Assembly (NCBI GenBank): GCA_022826565.1
Contig: JAJDUP010000013.1
Coordinates: forward strand, 124,001 to 188,000
Reading direction: 5' to 3'
DNA length: 64,000 nt
Source: Gemmatimonadota bacterium
GTDB taxonomy: Bacteria; Gemmatimonadota; Gemmatimonadetes; Longimicrobiales; Gaopeijiaceae
Shown here piece by piece: positions 56,615 through 64,000 of the stretch. The translations under genes were made by a program, and so were the position numbers. The number at the start of each line of letters is the position of its first letter. Positions within the stretch are counted from its first letter, which is position 1. Under the pieces are notes generated by a model, which saw only the letters and a list, made by a program, of their open reading frames with translations, was not told the origin of the DNA and did no database searches.

Positions 56615-57020
56615 GGCTGCCGCGATACCGGATCCCCTCGCTGGACATGCAGACCCTGCTGGCGCGCTCCGCGTGCAGGATCCAGCGCGCAACCTCGACG
56701 TGCGAGTCGACCTCGACGTCCTCGGCAAGCGCGGCCAGGCTCTGCCACAGCAAGCCGGCGAGCCTCCCTCGCGCAGGCGCGTCCTCGCGGCGCATCAACA
56801 GTACCCAGCCATCGAGGTCGGTCCCCGAGACGTCGTTCATCCCCAATTCCAGTTGGACCAGCCGACCTTCCGATTCCTCTACCACCTCCCTGATCCCCTC
56901 GGGCGAGAGTGCGATCGGGGGCCGGCGCCTCCGGAGTTCGGCCCGCAGCCGAGGTATCGACATTGCGCCCGGACCGCTCCGGCGCAGGATTTCGACCATG
57001 CACTCCGTTATACCATTCAT
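56610..57020 (-). CDS. Small unknown protein, winged-helix-like
   Basis: A 136-residue unrecognised soluble protein. The N-terminus (CMVEILRRSGPGAMSIPRLRAEL) has the helix-turn-helix feel of a small winged helix, and the rest alternates strands and helices with a Trp-containing core (DLDGWVLLMRRED, LLWQSLAALAEDVEV). A good AAAGGAG precedes ATG 57020. It ends tail to tail with dnaJ and is divergent from the yqeY-like gene. Transcriptional or small adaptor function is possible but unproven. Confidence 0.65.
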   Translation of the reverse strand: MNGITECMVEILRRSGPGAMSIPRLRAELRRRRPPIALSPEGIREVVEESEGRLVQLELGMNDVSGTDLDGWVLLMRREDAPARGRLAGLLWQSLAALAEDVEVDSHVEVARWILHAERASRVCMSSEGIRYRGSR

Positions 57021-57199
57021 CTCGCTCCTTTCAGCCTCCGGTCACCGCGGGTCCATACTGTATCCCATCCGCCGGGTGTTTGATATGGTTCGATGGGACA
57101 ATCGTCATTTCATCAGCACCTGCATGAACCCGCCGTCTGCGGATCCGGTGCATATTGGAAGGCCCTCGGGGCGATGAAGCCCGATCAGCGGAGGAGATC

Positions 57200-57637
57200 T
57201 TGAAGTCATCGTTGAAGGACACGCTCAGGACGGACCTCAACGAGTCGCGGCGCGCACGCGACCGGGTGCGCACGCTCGTCCTGTCCACCACGCTTGCCGA
57301 GCTGCGCAACAGGGAGATCGAGACCGGGCAGCCGCTCGACGACGACGGCGTCCGATCGGTTCTGGCCAGGGCCATCAAGCAGCGCCAGGACGCGGCTGCC
57401 CAGATGACGCGCGGCGGGCGCACCGATCTCGCGGACAGGGAGAAGGAGCAGGAGGAGGTGCTGCGGAGCTACATGCCGCCCGACCTGTCGGAGGACGATG
57501 TGAGGGCCCTGGTGCGGGAGATCGTTGCCGACGGGGCCGGCCACATCGGCGGGGTCATGTCGGTGCTCATGCCGCGGATCCGCGGCCGCTTCGACGGGAA
57601 GAGGGCGTCCGCGATCGTCAGGGAGGTGCTCGCCTAG
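57200..57637 (+). CDS. GatB/YqeY-domain protein
   Basis: Matches the YqeY family, related to the tRNA-binding tail of GatB; molecular role uncertain. TTG 57200 directly follows a GGAGGAG and gives 145 residues beginning LKSSLKDTLRTDLNESRRARD. Family stretches: LRSYMPPDLSEDDVRALV and GAGHIGGVMSVLMPRIRGRFDGK. No ATG is available near the family start. Confidence 0.9.
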   Translation: MKSSLKDTLRTDLNESRRARDRVRTLVLSTTLAELRNREIETGQPLDDDGVRSVLARAIKQRQDAAAQMTRGGRTDLADREKEQEEVLRSYMPPDLSEDDVRALVREIVADGAGHIGGVMSVLMPRIRGRFDGKRASAIVREVLA

Positions 57638-58254
57638 TGTCCTGTCCCGGAAATCTCTCGGCTATTTGAGCACCGATGCATCCGTGCCGGACCGCTACGC
57701 TTGCCGAGCCCTATTGTCGCATTTACATTACAATATGTCATGTTTTCCTTACATTCTCGTCTTCGGGACTCCGCTCTGCGTTGCTCTTCGGACGAATAGC
57801 GGTGCTATTCGCCTCTCAGAGCGCCTTGCCAGCCCGGCAGAGCGCCTATGGTCCAAATCACGACAGGAAATCGTCTAAAGTCAACCAGGACTGCACGATC
57901 TGCGTTTCCTGCCGTTGGAGTAGATCCTACTGGACCGCGCCGCGAAAGCGGGAAAAACGGACTTGGATGGCGGGACTCTAAGGGAGTGATGCCCACCCGC
58001 TATCCGGCACCGCTCGCGGCGTGCTGCCCTTCGGTCGGCCAAGAACTCACTAGGTTCCAGGTCGCGCTGGCGCGTTGCGGTCGGGACAAAACGCGCTCGT
58101 CGCCGACCAGTCGCCGAATGAACGAAAAGTAGAAACCAAGACCAACAACCCGCCTGCTAAACACGCCGGGCAGCGATCTCGGCGACGACGAGAGCGAGCC
58201 GCGTTCGTGCTTGACAACTGGTGGCTTGAGGCTGGCCGAACGAGCGACCGGGGT
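57638..58254. other. Non-coding stretch of 617 bases
   Basis: Lies between the yqeY-like stop and the stop of a minus-strand propeller gene. It is visibly less GC-rich, contains TTTACATTACAATATG (57722-57737) and a perfect hairpin at 57793-57811. Open frames here have no recognisable protein. It may be the junction between core genome and accessory island. No tRNA or transposase fragment was seen. Confidence 0.5.
57793..57811. terminator. Perfect 8-bp hairpin with 3-base loop
   Basis: CGAATAGC (57793-57800), GGT, GCTATTCG (57804-57811). Downstream of the yqeY-like gene and could also face the minus-strand propeller gene. No T-run follows. Confidence 0.35.
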
Positions 58255-59652
58255 TCACCGCACCTCGGGCGGCAGCCTCCGCACCACCACGCTGGCCACG
58301 CGGAACTCGTCCAATTCGATGAACGCCGCCAGTCCGTCCGGGCCGAAGGCGTGGGGCATCTCCGTCGCGCCGGGCCGGTAGGTGCCGACGTATCCGCCAT
58401 CGGCGGTGACCACGTCGATCGGACCGTCTTCGAACACTTCGTCTCCCTGGCGCATGACCCAGATGCGCCCCTCCCAGCTGGTCAAGAGTTCCTGAATGAC
58501 CGGGACTACGGGATAGAAGGTCTCTTCACCGAGAGACAAGGAGAGACCACCCAAGGAACCACCGCTCACGATGCCGCCAGCCCTTCCCGCACCCGATCTG
58601 ATGGTGTTGAAGTCGATGCCGGACAAGCCGGGCAAGCCACCCAAGGCGGACTGTATCTGCGCTGGCGTCACCTGCGCCTCTCCCTGTCTCTGCCGGGCCA
58701 GTTCCTGGATCCTGGGCGTCACCGGTTGCGGGTGGATCGGCCGGGTGATGGTCCTGCTCAGACTCCCGTCGTCCGGTGCGGCCACCTTGAGTGTGTACGC
58801 GGACGAGTCGGAATAGACGATGCCGCCGTCCGGCAACAAGCCCATCAAGAGCAGGGGTTCGAAGTGAGGGGGGCGGGTAAGGCCCTTGCTCAGGCCCCCC
58901 AGCAGGCTTGCCATCTGCCTGTCCGTGCCCTCGGCGACCGAAGCATTGTCAGAGACCTTGATCAGGTCTTTCGGGGCCTCACGGGGAGGTTGCCACGCCT
59001 CGACCACGGTTTCCGTCTGCACGTCCTCCCCATCGAGGCTGTGCCGGGAAATCGCACGGTGGGGCGATGTCCCCGCCGGCGCATTCAGGCTCACAGCGCC
59101 CCAGGTGTACACGGCCCCGCCGCGTGGGTCCACTTGTATGGGCGTCGATGTCGCGATTGTGGTCACTCCCACCCCACCCCCGCTGTCCTGCGTGATTCCG
59201 ACTCTATTGCGGACCATGCGCTCGAACGCTCCGGAGAGGCCGAAGATGTGGTAGCTCTGGTGTCCGAGATCACGAACGACGGTGGTGCCGTCGCGCATCA
59301 CGCCGTAGCTGGTCGGATACTTGAACTCCCCGGGCCCCTCACCCGAGGTGCCGAACTCGCGAAGAAACGCTCCCGACCGGTCGAAGACCACGGTGCGCAG
59401 ATCATTGCCGGCCCAGTCATCGAACACGTAGAGGTTGCCTTCCCCGTCGAACGCCACCTTCCGGACCGTTGCGAACGTCTCCCATTCCTCGCCGTAGGGG
59501 ACTCCGACCCGGAAGACCTCCTCGAAGTCGGCCTCAATCCGCTGGTCACGGCCCGTGACTTCGACGACCTCCTGAGCGAGGAGGGCGGGATGCCCGGCCA
59601 AGACGGCCATCGAAAGGGACGAGTAGATCGGGGCGAACTTGCTGGCGTTCAT
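58255..59652 (-). CDS. Secreted 6-bladed beta-propeller protein, paralogue 1
   Basis: Exported protein of unknown ligand. From ATG 59652 (ATG 59661 also possible) it has a signal peptide ([20 protein letters not shown]...) and mature start near AQEVVEV. NHL/6-bladed-type blades are seen in [35 protein letters not shown] and [17 protein letters not shown]. It is closely similar along its length to the next propeller gene, including identical [16 protein letters not shown] and AAFIE...VVVRRLP ends, with an inserted Gly/Gln-rich loop (~365-420). 465 residues. Flanked by non-coding DNA. Confidence 0.8.
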   Translation of the reverse strand: MNASKFAPIYSSLSMAVLAGHPALLAQEVVEVTGRDQRIEADFEEVFRVGVPYGEEWETFATVRKVAFDGEGNLYVFDDWAGNDLRTVVFDRSGAFLREFGTSGEGPGEFKYPTSYGVMRDGTTVVRDLGHQSYHIFGLSGAFERMVRNRVGITQDSGGGVGVTTIATSTPIQVDPRGGAVYTWGAVSLNAPAGTSPHRAISRHSLDGEDVQTETVVEAWQPPREAPKDLIKVSDNASVAEGTDRQMASLLGGLSKGLTRPPHFEPLLLMGLLPDGGIVYSDSSAYTLKVAAPDDGSLSRTITRPIHPQPVTPRIQELARQRQGEAQVTPAQIQSALGGLPGLSGIDFNTIRSGAGRAGGIVSGGSLGGLSLSLGEETFYPVVPVIQELLTSWEGRIWVMRQGDEVFEDGPIDVVTADGGYVGTYRPGATEMPHAFGPDGLAAFIELDEFRVASVVVRRLPPEVR

Positions 59653-59874
59653 CGAGGACATCCTCGTGTGAAGTGAGTCGAAGGCCACGGGGCGAAGCGG
59701 CCATAGCCCAATGATTGGACGTGCGACCTCGGCGTGAAGGTTGTCCGCCACCGACTCCCGAAACTCCTCAAAAAAGCCCGAAAGCGGCCAGCCTCCGAGC
59801 CCGTAGCGGAGCGACCACGTCAGGCTCTCGGCACCCGCCGGGCCAGCCCGATACTCCGCTTCGGTAACCCAGAT

Positions 59875-61206
59875 TCAGCGCACTTTCTCGGGCAATCGGC
59901 GCACAACCACGCGCACTACGTCGTGCTCGCCACGCTCAATGAAGGCGGCCAAGCCATTCGGCCCAAAGGCACTTGGCATTGCGGTCGCGTCGGCGGGAAA
60001 CGTGCCGACGTATTCGCCCTCCTCCGTCAACACGTCGATCGGCTCGTCGCCCAGGAGCGCGCCAGCTTGGCGCATGACCCAGATCCGGCCCTCCCAAGTC
60101 GTGCTCAACTCCCGGAGGACGGGGATTTCGTGGTAGAATGGTGCCTCCGTGAGGGCAAGGGAGACCCGCGCCGGTCCCGAGTTCGCCGAGGAGCGCGCAG
60201 CCGCCTCGCTGATCCTGCGATCTCTTCGCCTCGCGCTGCGCTGTTCTCTATAGTCTTCCTGGATTTGCGGAGTGACAGGCTCGGGATCGAAAGGCCGTGT
60301 GACGACTCGCACCACCTCTCCGGTTTCAGGCGACGCGACCCTCAACAGGTAGGTTGAGGAGTCGGAGTACACAAGGTCACCTCCGGGCAGGATGCCCCAC
60401 AGGAGTTCGGGCTCGAAGATGGAAGGCCTGGAGAGTCCACTCAAAGTGCGGCCGGGGGTGACGTTGCGCCCCTCAACCGTGATCCCGGAGGAACCGGTGA
60501 AGAGGCGTTGCCCCTGATCGCGCGGCGGAACCCAACCTCGCGCAACGGTATCCGCTTGGACGACTTCACCCCCGAGTCCGATGCGGACGACGGGTCGCTC
60601 TGTCGGCTGCGACCGACCGACTCCCACCGCACCGACGCCGAAGCCTGTCTCCGGGGGTATCGTGTAGACTGCGCCGCCGCGCGGATCGGGCTGAATCGGT
60701 GTGGAGACGGCAATACTCCGCTGCATGAACCCCATGGGGGATGCGCCGGTCGCCGGGCGTACCATCCGCACGAAGGCACCGGATGCATCGAAGATCTGGT
60801 ATGCGCCATGACCCATGTCACCGACGATGGTGGCGCCGTGGCGCATGACTGTGTAGCTCCCCACGCGGTTGAACTCCCCTGGCCCCTCGCCGGCGGAACC
60901 AAACTCGTGCCGAAAGGTACCGGAACCATCGAACACCACAATCCGCAGATCGGAGAAGGGATCGCTACCATGGTCGAACACATAGAGGTTGCCTTGGGCG
61001 TCGAAGGCCACCGCGCCCACCCGACCGAAGGTCTCCCACGGCTCTCCGTCGAGGCTCCCGACCCGGTAAACCTCCGGGAAGTCCGCATCAATCTGTCGGT
61101 CGTCGCCTGTGACCTCGACCACCTTCTGGCCCGACAGACCCGGGACCACGAATAGCTTTGCGATGCCGAGGGACAGAACGATCCAGAGGAGGTTAGTGGT
61201 TTTCAC
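59875..61206 (-). CDS. Secreted 6-bladed beta-propeller protein, paralogue 2
   Basis: Tandem paralogue of the preceding propeller. GTG 61206 with GGGAG upstream starts a signal peptide (KTTNLLWIVLSLGIAKLFVV) and a mature part beginning GQKVVEVTGDDRQIDADF. The shared blades are VGAVAFDAQGNLYVFDHGSD, FRHEFGSAGEGPGEF and SYTVMRHGATIVGDMGH. The inserted loop before the last blade is Arg-rich (REQRSARRRDRRI) instead of Gly/Gln-rich. 443 residues. The 222 bases between the two genes have no clear gene. Confidence 0.8.
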   Translation of the reverse strand: MKTTNLLWIVLSLGIAKLFVVPGLSGQKVVEVTGDDRQIDADFPEVYRVGSLDGEPWETFGRVGAVAFDAQGNLYVFDHGSDPFSDLRIVVFDGSGTFRHEFGSAGEGPGEFNRVGSYTVMRHGATIVGDMGHGAYQIFDASGAFVRMVRPATGASPMGFMQRSIAVSTPIQPDPRGGAVYTIPPETGFGVGAVGVGRSQPTERPVVRIGLGGEVVQADTVARGWVPPRDQGQRLFTGSSGITVEGRNVTPGRTLSGLSRPSIFEPELLWGILPGGDLVYSDSSTYLLRVASPETGEVVRVVTRPFDPEPVTPQIQEDYREQRSARRRDRRISEAAARSSANSGPARVSLALTEAPFYHEIPVLRELSTTWEGRIWVMRQAGALLGDEPIDVLTEEGEYVGTFPADATAMPSAFGPNGLAAFIERGEHDVVRVVVRRLPEKVR

Positions 61207-61278
61207 ACGCGCTCCCGTCAGGCGGAAACTGCGGGGAATGGACTTAGTGGCCGACCAATCCGTCACCAACACATGGGC

Positions 61279-61692
61279 TCAGTTGGAATTGGAAATGTCG
61301 TGTCCGGGGATCTCGTCGTCCTCGCAGACTACCATGTGACCCCAGAAAACGAGTTCATCGTCCCAAAAGCACCACAAGTGGTATGTGAAGCACCCCTCGC
61401 CATCCTCGTATGGCGGCGGCGGACCGAACGATTCGTAACACCGGAGATCGGTGGCCCTTAGGTCGACCGTCCCGTCCTTCGACGCATGTGTCGCGTCGAG
61501 TTGCGGCGTAGGTGCTGGTGAGGTCTCACCCGGCAGCATGCTCGCGCAAGGCGATGCACCGCCCGTGACCGAGCCGCCGACCATGGGTACGACCGACGCC
61601 GACGCTGCGCCGAACGCCATGTAGCCCGCCATCAACACCGTCATCAGACCCAAAGACCCGACCCGCGCCAGACTTGCCAACAGCTTCTTCAT
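61279..61692 (-). CDS. Small secreted Cys-containing protein of unknown function
   Basis: A 137-residue protein from ATG 61692. A signal segment MKKLLASLARVGSLGLMTVL...AASAS is followed by a Ser/Thr/Pro-rich stretch and a C-terminal ~45 residues with four Cys (LRCYESF, EGCFTYHLWCFWDD, VVCEDDE) and aromatic/acidic bias. I do not recognise a family. It is the first gene ahead of the two propellers on the same strand, 72 bases before the next, so they likely share a transcript. The Cys-rich end could be a small folded module or a processed peptide. Confidence 0.6.
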   Translation of the reverse strand: MKKLLASLARVGSLGLMTVLMAGYMAFGAASASVVPMVGGSVTGGASPCASMLPGETSPAPTPQLDATHASKDGTVDLRATDLRCYESFGPPPPYEDGEGCFTYHLWCFWDDELVFWGHMVVCEDDEIPGHDISNSN

Positions 61693-62109
61693 CTCGTTCC
61701 ACCGTGTATCGTTAGAGTGTTCCTCCCAGTGCGCCGGTTCCTCTTGGAAACGGTCCGGCCTACGAAACCGAACAATAGCGCGGGCCATGGTCCTTGGGCA
61801 ACTTCGTTGTCGTGCTGTCGGTAGCAAATGGAATGGCCGGTTGCGGGTCCACCGCTGGTCTGCAAGCTCAACGAGGCTGGGGTTAGCCCGCAAGCGGCCT
61901 AGCGGGGCGACCCCCGACTCCTTTCCGATGGCGGCGCGCTGGCTTGAGCCACTGTTATGTGGCAAGCAGAGCATACTCGGGGCGACACTCCGTGCGTCCC
62001 CTGCGGAGGCTGGCGGGGGGCCGCGCCCCCTCTGACCCGGAGATCGTCGCCGCGCTGGATTGCGCGGGCGGGGGCGTCACCCCGCCTTCTCCCTTGACGG
62101 CGCATCCCG
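61693..62109. other. Non-coding stretch of ~417 bases
   Basis: Between the divergently oriented small secreted protein gene and the plus-strand mini-genes. A short GC hairpin GGGGGC/GCCCCC is near 62014-62028. No open frame here looks like a protein. The start would hold the promoter of the propeller cluster, but I see no good consensus. Confidence 0.4.
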
Positions 62110-62226
62110 ATGACCAGCCTATTCGGGGAAGCTGTCGGCGGCCTACTACAGTGCCGCGTTCCGCCCAGCCGTCGGATCAAGCGGTGGGCAGAGTACACCT
62201 TGAAGGGGGTCAGGTTCATTCCGTGA
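62110..62226 (+). CDS. Very small protein (38 residues), first of a mini-gene chain
   Basis: ATG 62110 to TGA 62226 encodes MTSLFGEAVGGLLQC... ending LKGVRFIP; basic overall, with a helix-like RRIKRWAEYTLKG. No strong ribosome site is seen upstream, which lowers confidence. Support comes from the exact GTGA overlap with the following gene, the same coupling style as other genes in the window. Unknown function. Confidence 0.4.
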   Translation: MTSLFGEAVGGLLQCRVPPSRRIKRWAEYTLKGVRFIP

Positions 62227-62453
62227 ACGACGGCGGAATCATCGGCCAAGCCTACGGGCGGAAGATACACGCCCGCGAAGTGGTCGCCATCGACGAAGCG
62301 GGGGACGGGCTGTGTTGGGTCCGCCTGACCCGGTTCGACGACGAATGGCTCCTGATCCGCTCCGATGCCCGCGACGTGTCGCGCGCGGTGCGAAAGCTCC
62401 GCCAGATTCCGGCGGGCGAGCAGTCGGACCGGTTCCCGGAGGTCGGGCCGTGA
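62223..62453 (+). CDS. Small unknown protein (76 residues) in mini-gene chain
   Basis: GTG 62223 overlaps the preceding stop and its own stop overlaps the next start. The product is a compact beta/alpha-like protein (VVAIDEAGDGLCWVRLTRFD, DVSRAVRKLRQIPAGEQS) with a normal amino-acid mix, unlike most GC-driven open frames here. Not recognised. A longer in-frame reading upstream to 61944 exists but looks random. Close to an integrase, so mobile-element accessory function is plausible. Confidence 0.55.
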   Translation: MNDGGIIGQAYGRKIHAREVVAIDEAGDGLCWVRLTRFDDEWLLIRSDARDVSRAVRKLRQIPAGEQSDRFPEVGP

Positions 62454-62560
62454 GCCTGCTCCCCTACCTTGCCCTCGGGGCGCTGGCCGTCGCCGTCATC
62501 GGACTGTCCACCGACGTGCGGGCCGCCGTCCGCCGCCTGTTTCATCAACGCCGTCCGTAG
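62450..62560 (+). CDS. Single-span mini-protein (36 residues) in mini-gene chain
   Basis: GTG 62450 overlaps the stop of the 76-residue gene (GTGA). The product has one membrane segment (LLPYLALGALAVAVIGL) and a basic C-terminus (VRAAVRRLFHQRRP), so an inner-membrane peptide with cytoplasmic tail. Unknown function. Tight coupling to the preceding gene is the main support. Confidence 0.5.
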   Translation: MSLLPYLALGALAVAVIGLSTDVRAAVRRLFHQRRP

Positions 62561-62647
62561 CCTGCGAACGGTTCGCCGCGTCCCCGGAAGCGATGACCGG
62601 GTGGCTTCACCGCACGGCGATTCGGCAAGGTTGTCGAGAGGTCTGTA

Positions 62648-62821
62648 GTGAGCGTCGGACGCGGGTGTTGGTGGCAAGTCCTGCGTGTCCGGTTCACTTT
62701 GGAGGTCGCCGGAGACGAAATCGCCGTTCGGCCGGACACGGCCTCGGTCATGCAAGTCGCCGACGCGTATGCAGTTAAGTTACGGTCGGCGGGGCGCCGA
62801 TGCCGATCCGCAGTCCTTTGA
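62648..62821 (+). CDS. Small unknown protein (57 residues)
   Basis: GTG 62648 with GAGAGG 7 bases upstream, ending at TGA 62821. The product (VLRVRFTLEVAGDEIAVRPD ... ADAYAVKLRSAGRR) is strand then helix, plausible for a small DNA-binding or adaptor protein. Not recognised. The same GAGAGG ribosome-site form is used by the integrase downstream. Confidence 0.45.
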   Translation: MSVGRGCWWQVLRVRFTLEVAGDEIAVRPDTASVMQVADAYAVKLRSAGRRCRSAVL

Positions 62822-63476
62822 CGTGGATGGACAAGCGACCCCCCATTTCGGCGTGCCTCAATCGGCACCGGGGAGGATGGAGCCGGACAGCCCCATCTCC
62901 CCCCGGCCGCCGCGGGGTACTCCCAGCCAGCGATCCGTCCGGAAGGGTGTCGAGCGCCGCTTCGAGGAGGTGGCGGGCCTGTTGGCCAACCGGCTGGCCG
63001 GTGGGCTTTACGGCATCGCCAACCGCAGTCGAGACGGGACCCATCTCGGCTTGCCGTTTCGCCTTCCCGCAAGGGACCGCTGGACCCGGAGCGACCTCCC
63101 GCAGAGGGTTGGGATGGCGTGCACATCCCAACCCTCCCCCGTGGCACGCCAAGCGTCTAGGGAGGGGGGTCGCTCCGGTCACGGCCTCCGTTTCCGGCGC
63201 GGCACCGCCGTGCCGGCGGGCGTGGCGCAGCCGCAAGCCGGACAACGACTTGCGTTGCAGAAGAAATGCACGTCCAAACGACGATTCCGTGCACATCGGG
63301 TCTGTTGCACATGTGCGGCTCCATCCGGGCACCGACCCATCCATTTCGGGTCTTGGATCGACCTCCCGTCGATGCCGGAAAACTCGGTCCCTTGCTCGCA
63401 CTGGCGGAGAAACCCGCTCTCCGCGATACTTCGTTCGCGCAGATCGTGCAGTCCATCTATCGAGAGGAATCGAACG
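62822..63476. other. 655-base region upstream of the integrase with strong RNA-structure potential
   Basis: The integrase reading frame is open all the way back to 62823, but its translation there is Pro/Arg/Ser-rich and unlike a recombinase. The region carries the hairpin at 63104-63136 and a smaller CGCAAG/CTTGCG repeat near 63230. Best read as non-coding, perhaps attachment-site or regulatory DNA. Confidence 0.45.
63104..63150 (+). other. 13-bp perfect hairpin with potential pseudoknot
   Basis: GAGGGTTGGGATG (63104-63116) and CATCCCAACCCTC (63124-63136) pair perfectly around loop GCGTGCA. The loop bases GCGTGC (63117-63122) are complementary to GCACGC (63144-63149) just 3', so an H-type pseudoknot can form. 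About 330 bases before the integrase start. Confidence 0.55.
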
Positions 63477-64000
63477 ATGGCACGCACGAAACGAAGTCGG
63501 CGCTCGTACGGCGCTGGCGAATGGGGCCGGAACCGGGTCAGGATCTTCCCCGACCCGAAGACCGGCATGTTCCAGATCGAGTGGCGAGAGAACGGGCGAA
63601 GGCTCACCCGGTCCCTCAAGCACCGTGACTGGCGGCGCGCGAAGCGGCAGGCGGACGAATTCGCCGCCGGATTCGCTGGCCCCGAGATCGGGGGCGACGC
63701 GGAGGCCAAGCCCGAGCCACTCACACTGGAGCGGCTCTTTGACATCTACGGTGAGGAGGTGACGCCCGCGAAGGGCGCGCACACCCGGCAGCACGACCGC
63801 ACGTCGATGCTGATGTTCCTCGACCTCTTCGGACGGTCCCGGGACCCGGCGACCCTGTCTCAGAGGGACTGGGACCGATTCATCCGGGAGCGCCGCGCGG
63901 GTAGGATCGGACCGAGTGGCAGGCCGGTGGCGGATCGGACCGTCGAGTACGACCTGAAGTTCCTGATCGCCGTCCTTAACTGGGCGACGAAGTCCCGCGA
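63477..64000 (+). CDS. Tyrosine recombinase / phage-type integrase (partial, C-terminus beyond window)
   Basis: N-terminal 174 residues of a site-specific recombinase. ATG 63477 has GAGAGGA 6 bases upstream. The start is basic (MARTKRSRRSYGAGEWGRNR), then an arm-type/AP2-like fold (VRIFPDPKTGMFQIEWRENG), followed by a SAM-like core-binding domain (LTLERLFDIYGEEVTPAKGAH ... LKFLIAVLNWATKS). The catalytic R-H-R-Y domain would lie beyond 64000. Its presence marks a mobile element, with the small genes to the left as likely passengers. Confidence 0.75.
   Translation, partial: MARTKRSRRSYGAGEWGRNRVRIFPDPKTGMFQIEWRENGRRLTRSLKHRDWRRAKRQADEFAAGFAGPEIGGDAEAKPEPLTLERLFDIYGEEVTPAKGAHTRQHDRTSMLMFLDLFGRSRDPATLSQRDWDRFIRERRAGRIGPSGRPVADRTVEYDLKFLIAVLNWATKSR

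Noticed and set aside
57848..58132. Open frame of 94 codons and its antisense in the 57.6-58.2 kb gap, with GVDPTGP-like residues that can mark a tRNA shadow
   Set aside because: No tRNA cloverleaf with a seven-base T-loop could be formed and no coding features were seen.
61944..62222. Upstream extension of the 76-residue mini-protein to an ATG at 61944
   Set aside because: Extension looks random, and GTG 62223 overlaps a preceding stop exactly.
62593..62778. 61-codon frame starting at ATG 62593
   Set aside because: Second half is Arg-rich low-quality sequence; the overlapping frame from GTG 62648 has a ribosome site and better composition.
62823..63476. In-frame N-terminal extension of the integrase by 218 codons
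   Set aside because: Residue composition is Pro/Arg/Ser-rich and interrupted by a hairpin; a good ribosome site and recombinase-like start exist at 63477.

Overview
The window is a GC-rich bacterial chromosome segment from a diderm. It carries lptD, lolA, lnt, Tol-Pal, Tat and many lipoproteins. Gene content, frequent GTG starts, four-base ATGA/GTGA overlaps and 6-bladed beta-propeller proteins suggest Gemmatimonadota or a close relative; this is inference, since no rRNA or other phylogenetic marker was compared. No tRNA, rRNA or CRISPR array was seen.

Layout: (1) 1-6896, minus strand, is a carbohydrate import and hydrolysis operon: MGH1-like glycosidase, MalK-type ATPase, binding lipoprotein, a MalF-type permease with a ~330-residue N-terminal extension, and a MalG-type permease cut by the window edge. 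(2) 6966-12959, plus strand: Rsh (ppGpp), UvrB, then TsaE-TsaB-RimI. (3) 12975-14997, minus strand: an unrecognised two-gene module. (4) 15205-27037, plus strand: sugar epimerase, the Tol-Pal trans-envelope system, NrdR, TatC, LptD and an Fn3 lipoprotein. (5) 27093-29885: glutamate formimidoyltransferase, polyprenyl diphosphate synthase, a DUF4321-like protein and TatA, ending tail to tail with a PpiD-like foldase (29958-31796, minus). (6) 31951-41303: AroQ, EF-P, AccB, AccC, a ComB-like phosphatase, FtsK, LolA, RimO and a Gfo/Idh/MocA oxidoreductase, mostly with overlapping ends. (7) 41414-57637: Lnt, RF1, PrmC, YlbF-like protein, a CDP-alcohol phosphatidyltransferase beside inositol-3-phosphate synthase (a probable phosphatidylinositol route), Tmk, CtpA-type protease, asparaginase, Obg, DprA, HemW, HrcA, DnaJ, a small unknown and a YqeY-like protein. 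(8) 57638-64000 looks like accessory DNA: long non-coding stretches, two tandem secreted beta-propeller paralogues behind a small Cys-containing secreted protein, a chain of very small overlapping genes, a strong hairpin with pseudoknot potential, and the start of a tyrosine recombinase that runs off the right edge.

Most of the window is housekeeping and envelope biogenesis. The best places for something new are the 12975-14997 module, the extended MalF with an in-phase slippery heptamer inside a perfect hairpin, the propeller/Cys-protein cluster, and the mini-gene chain plus structured region next to the integrase.
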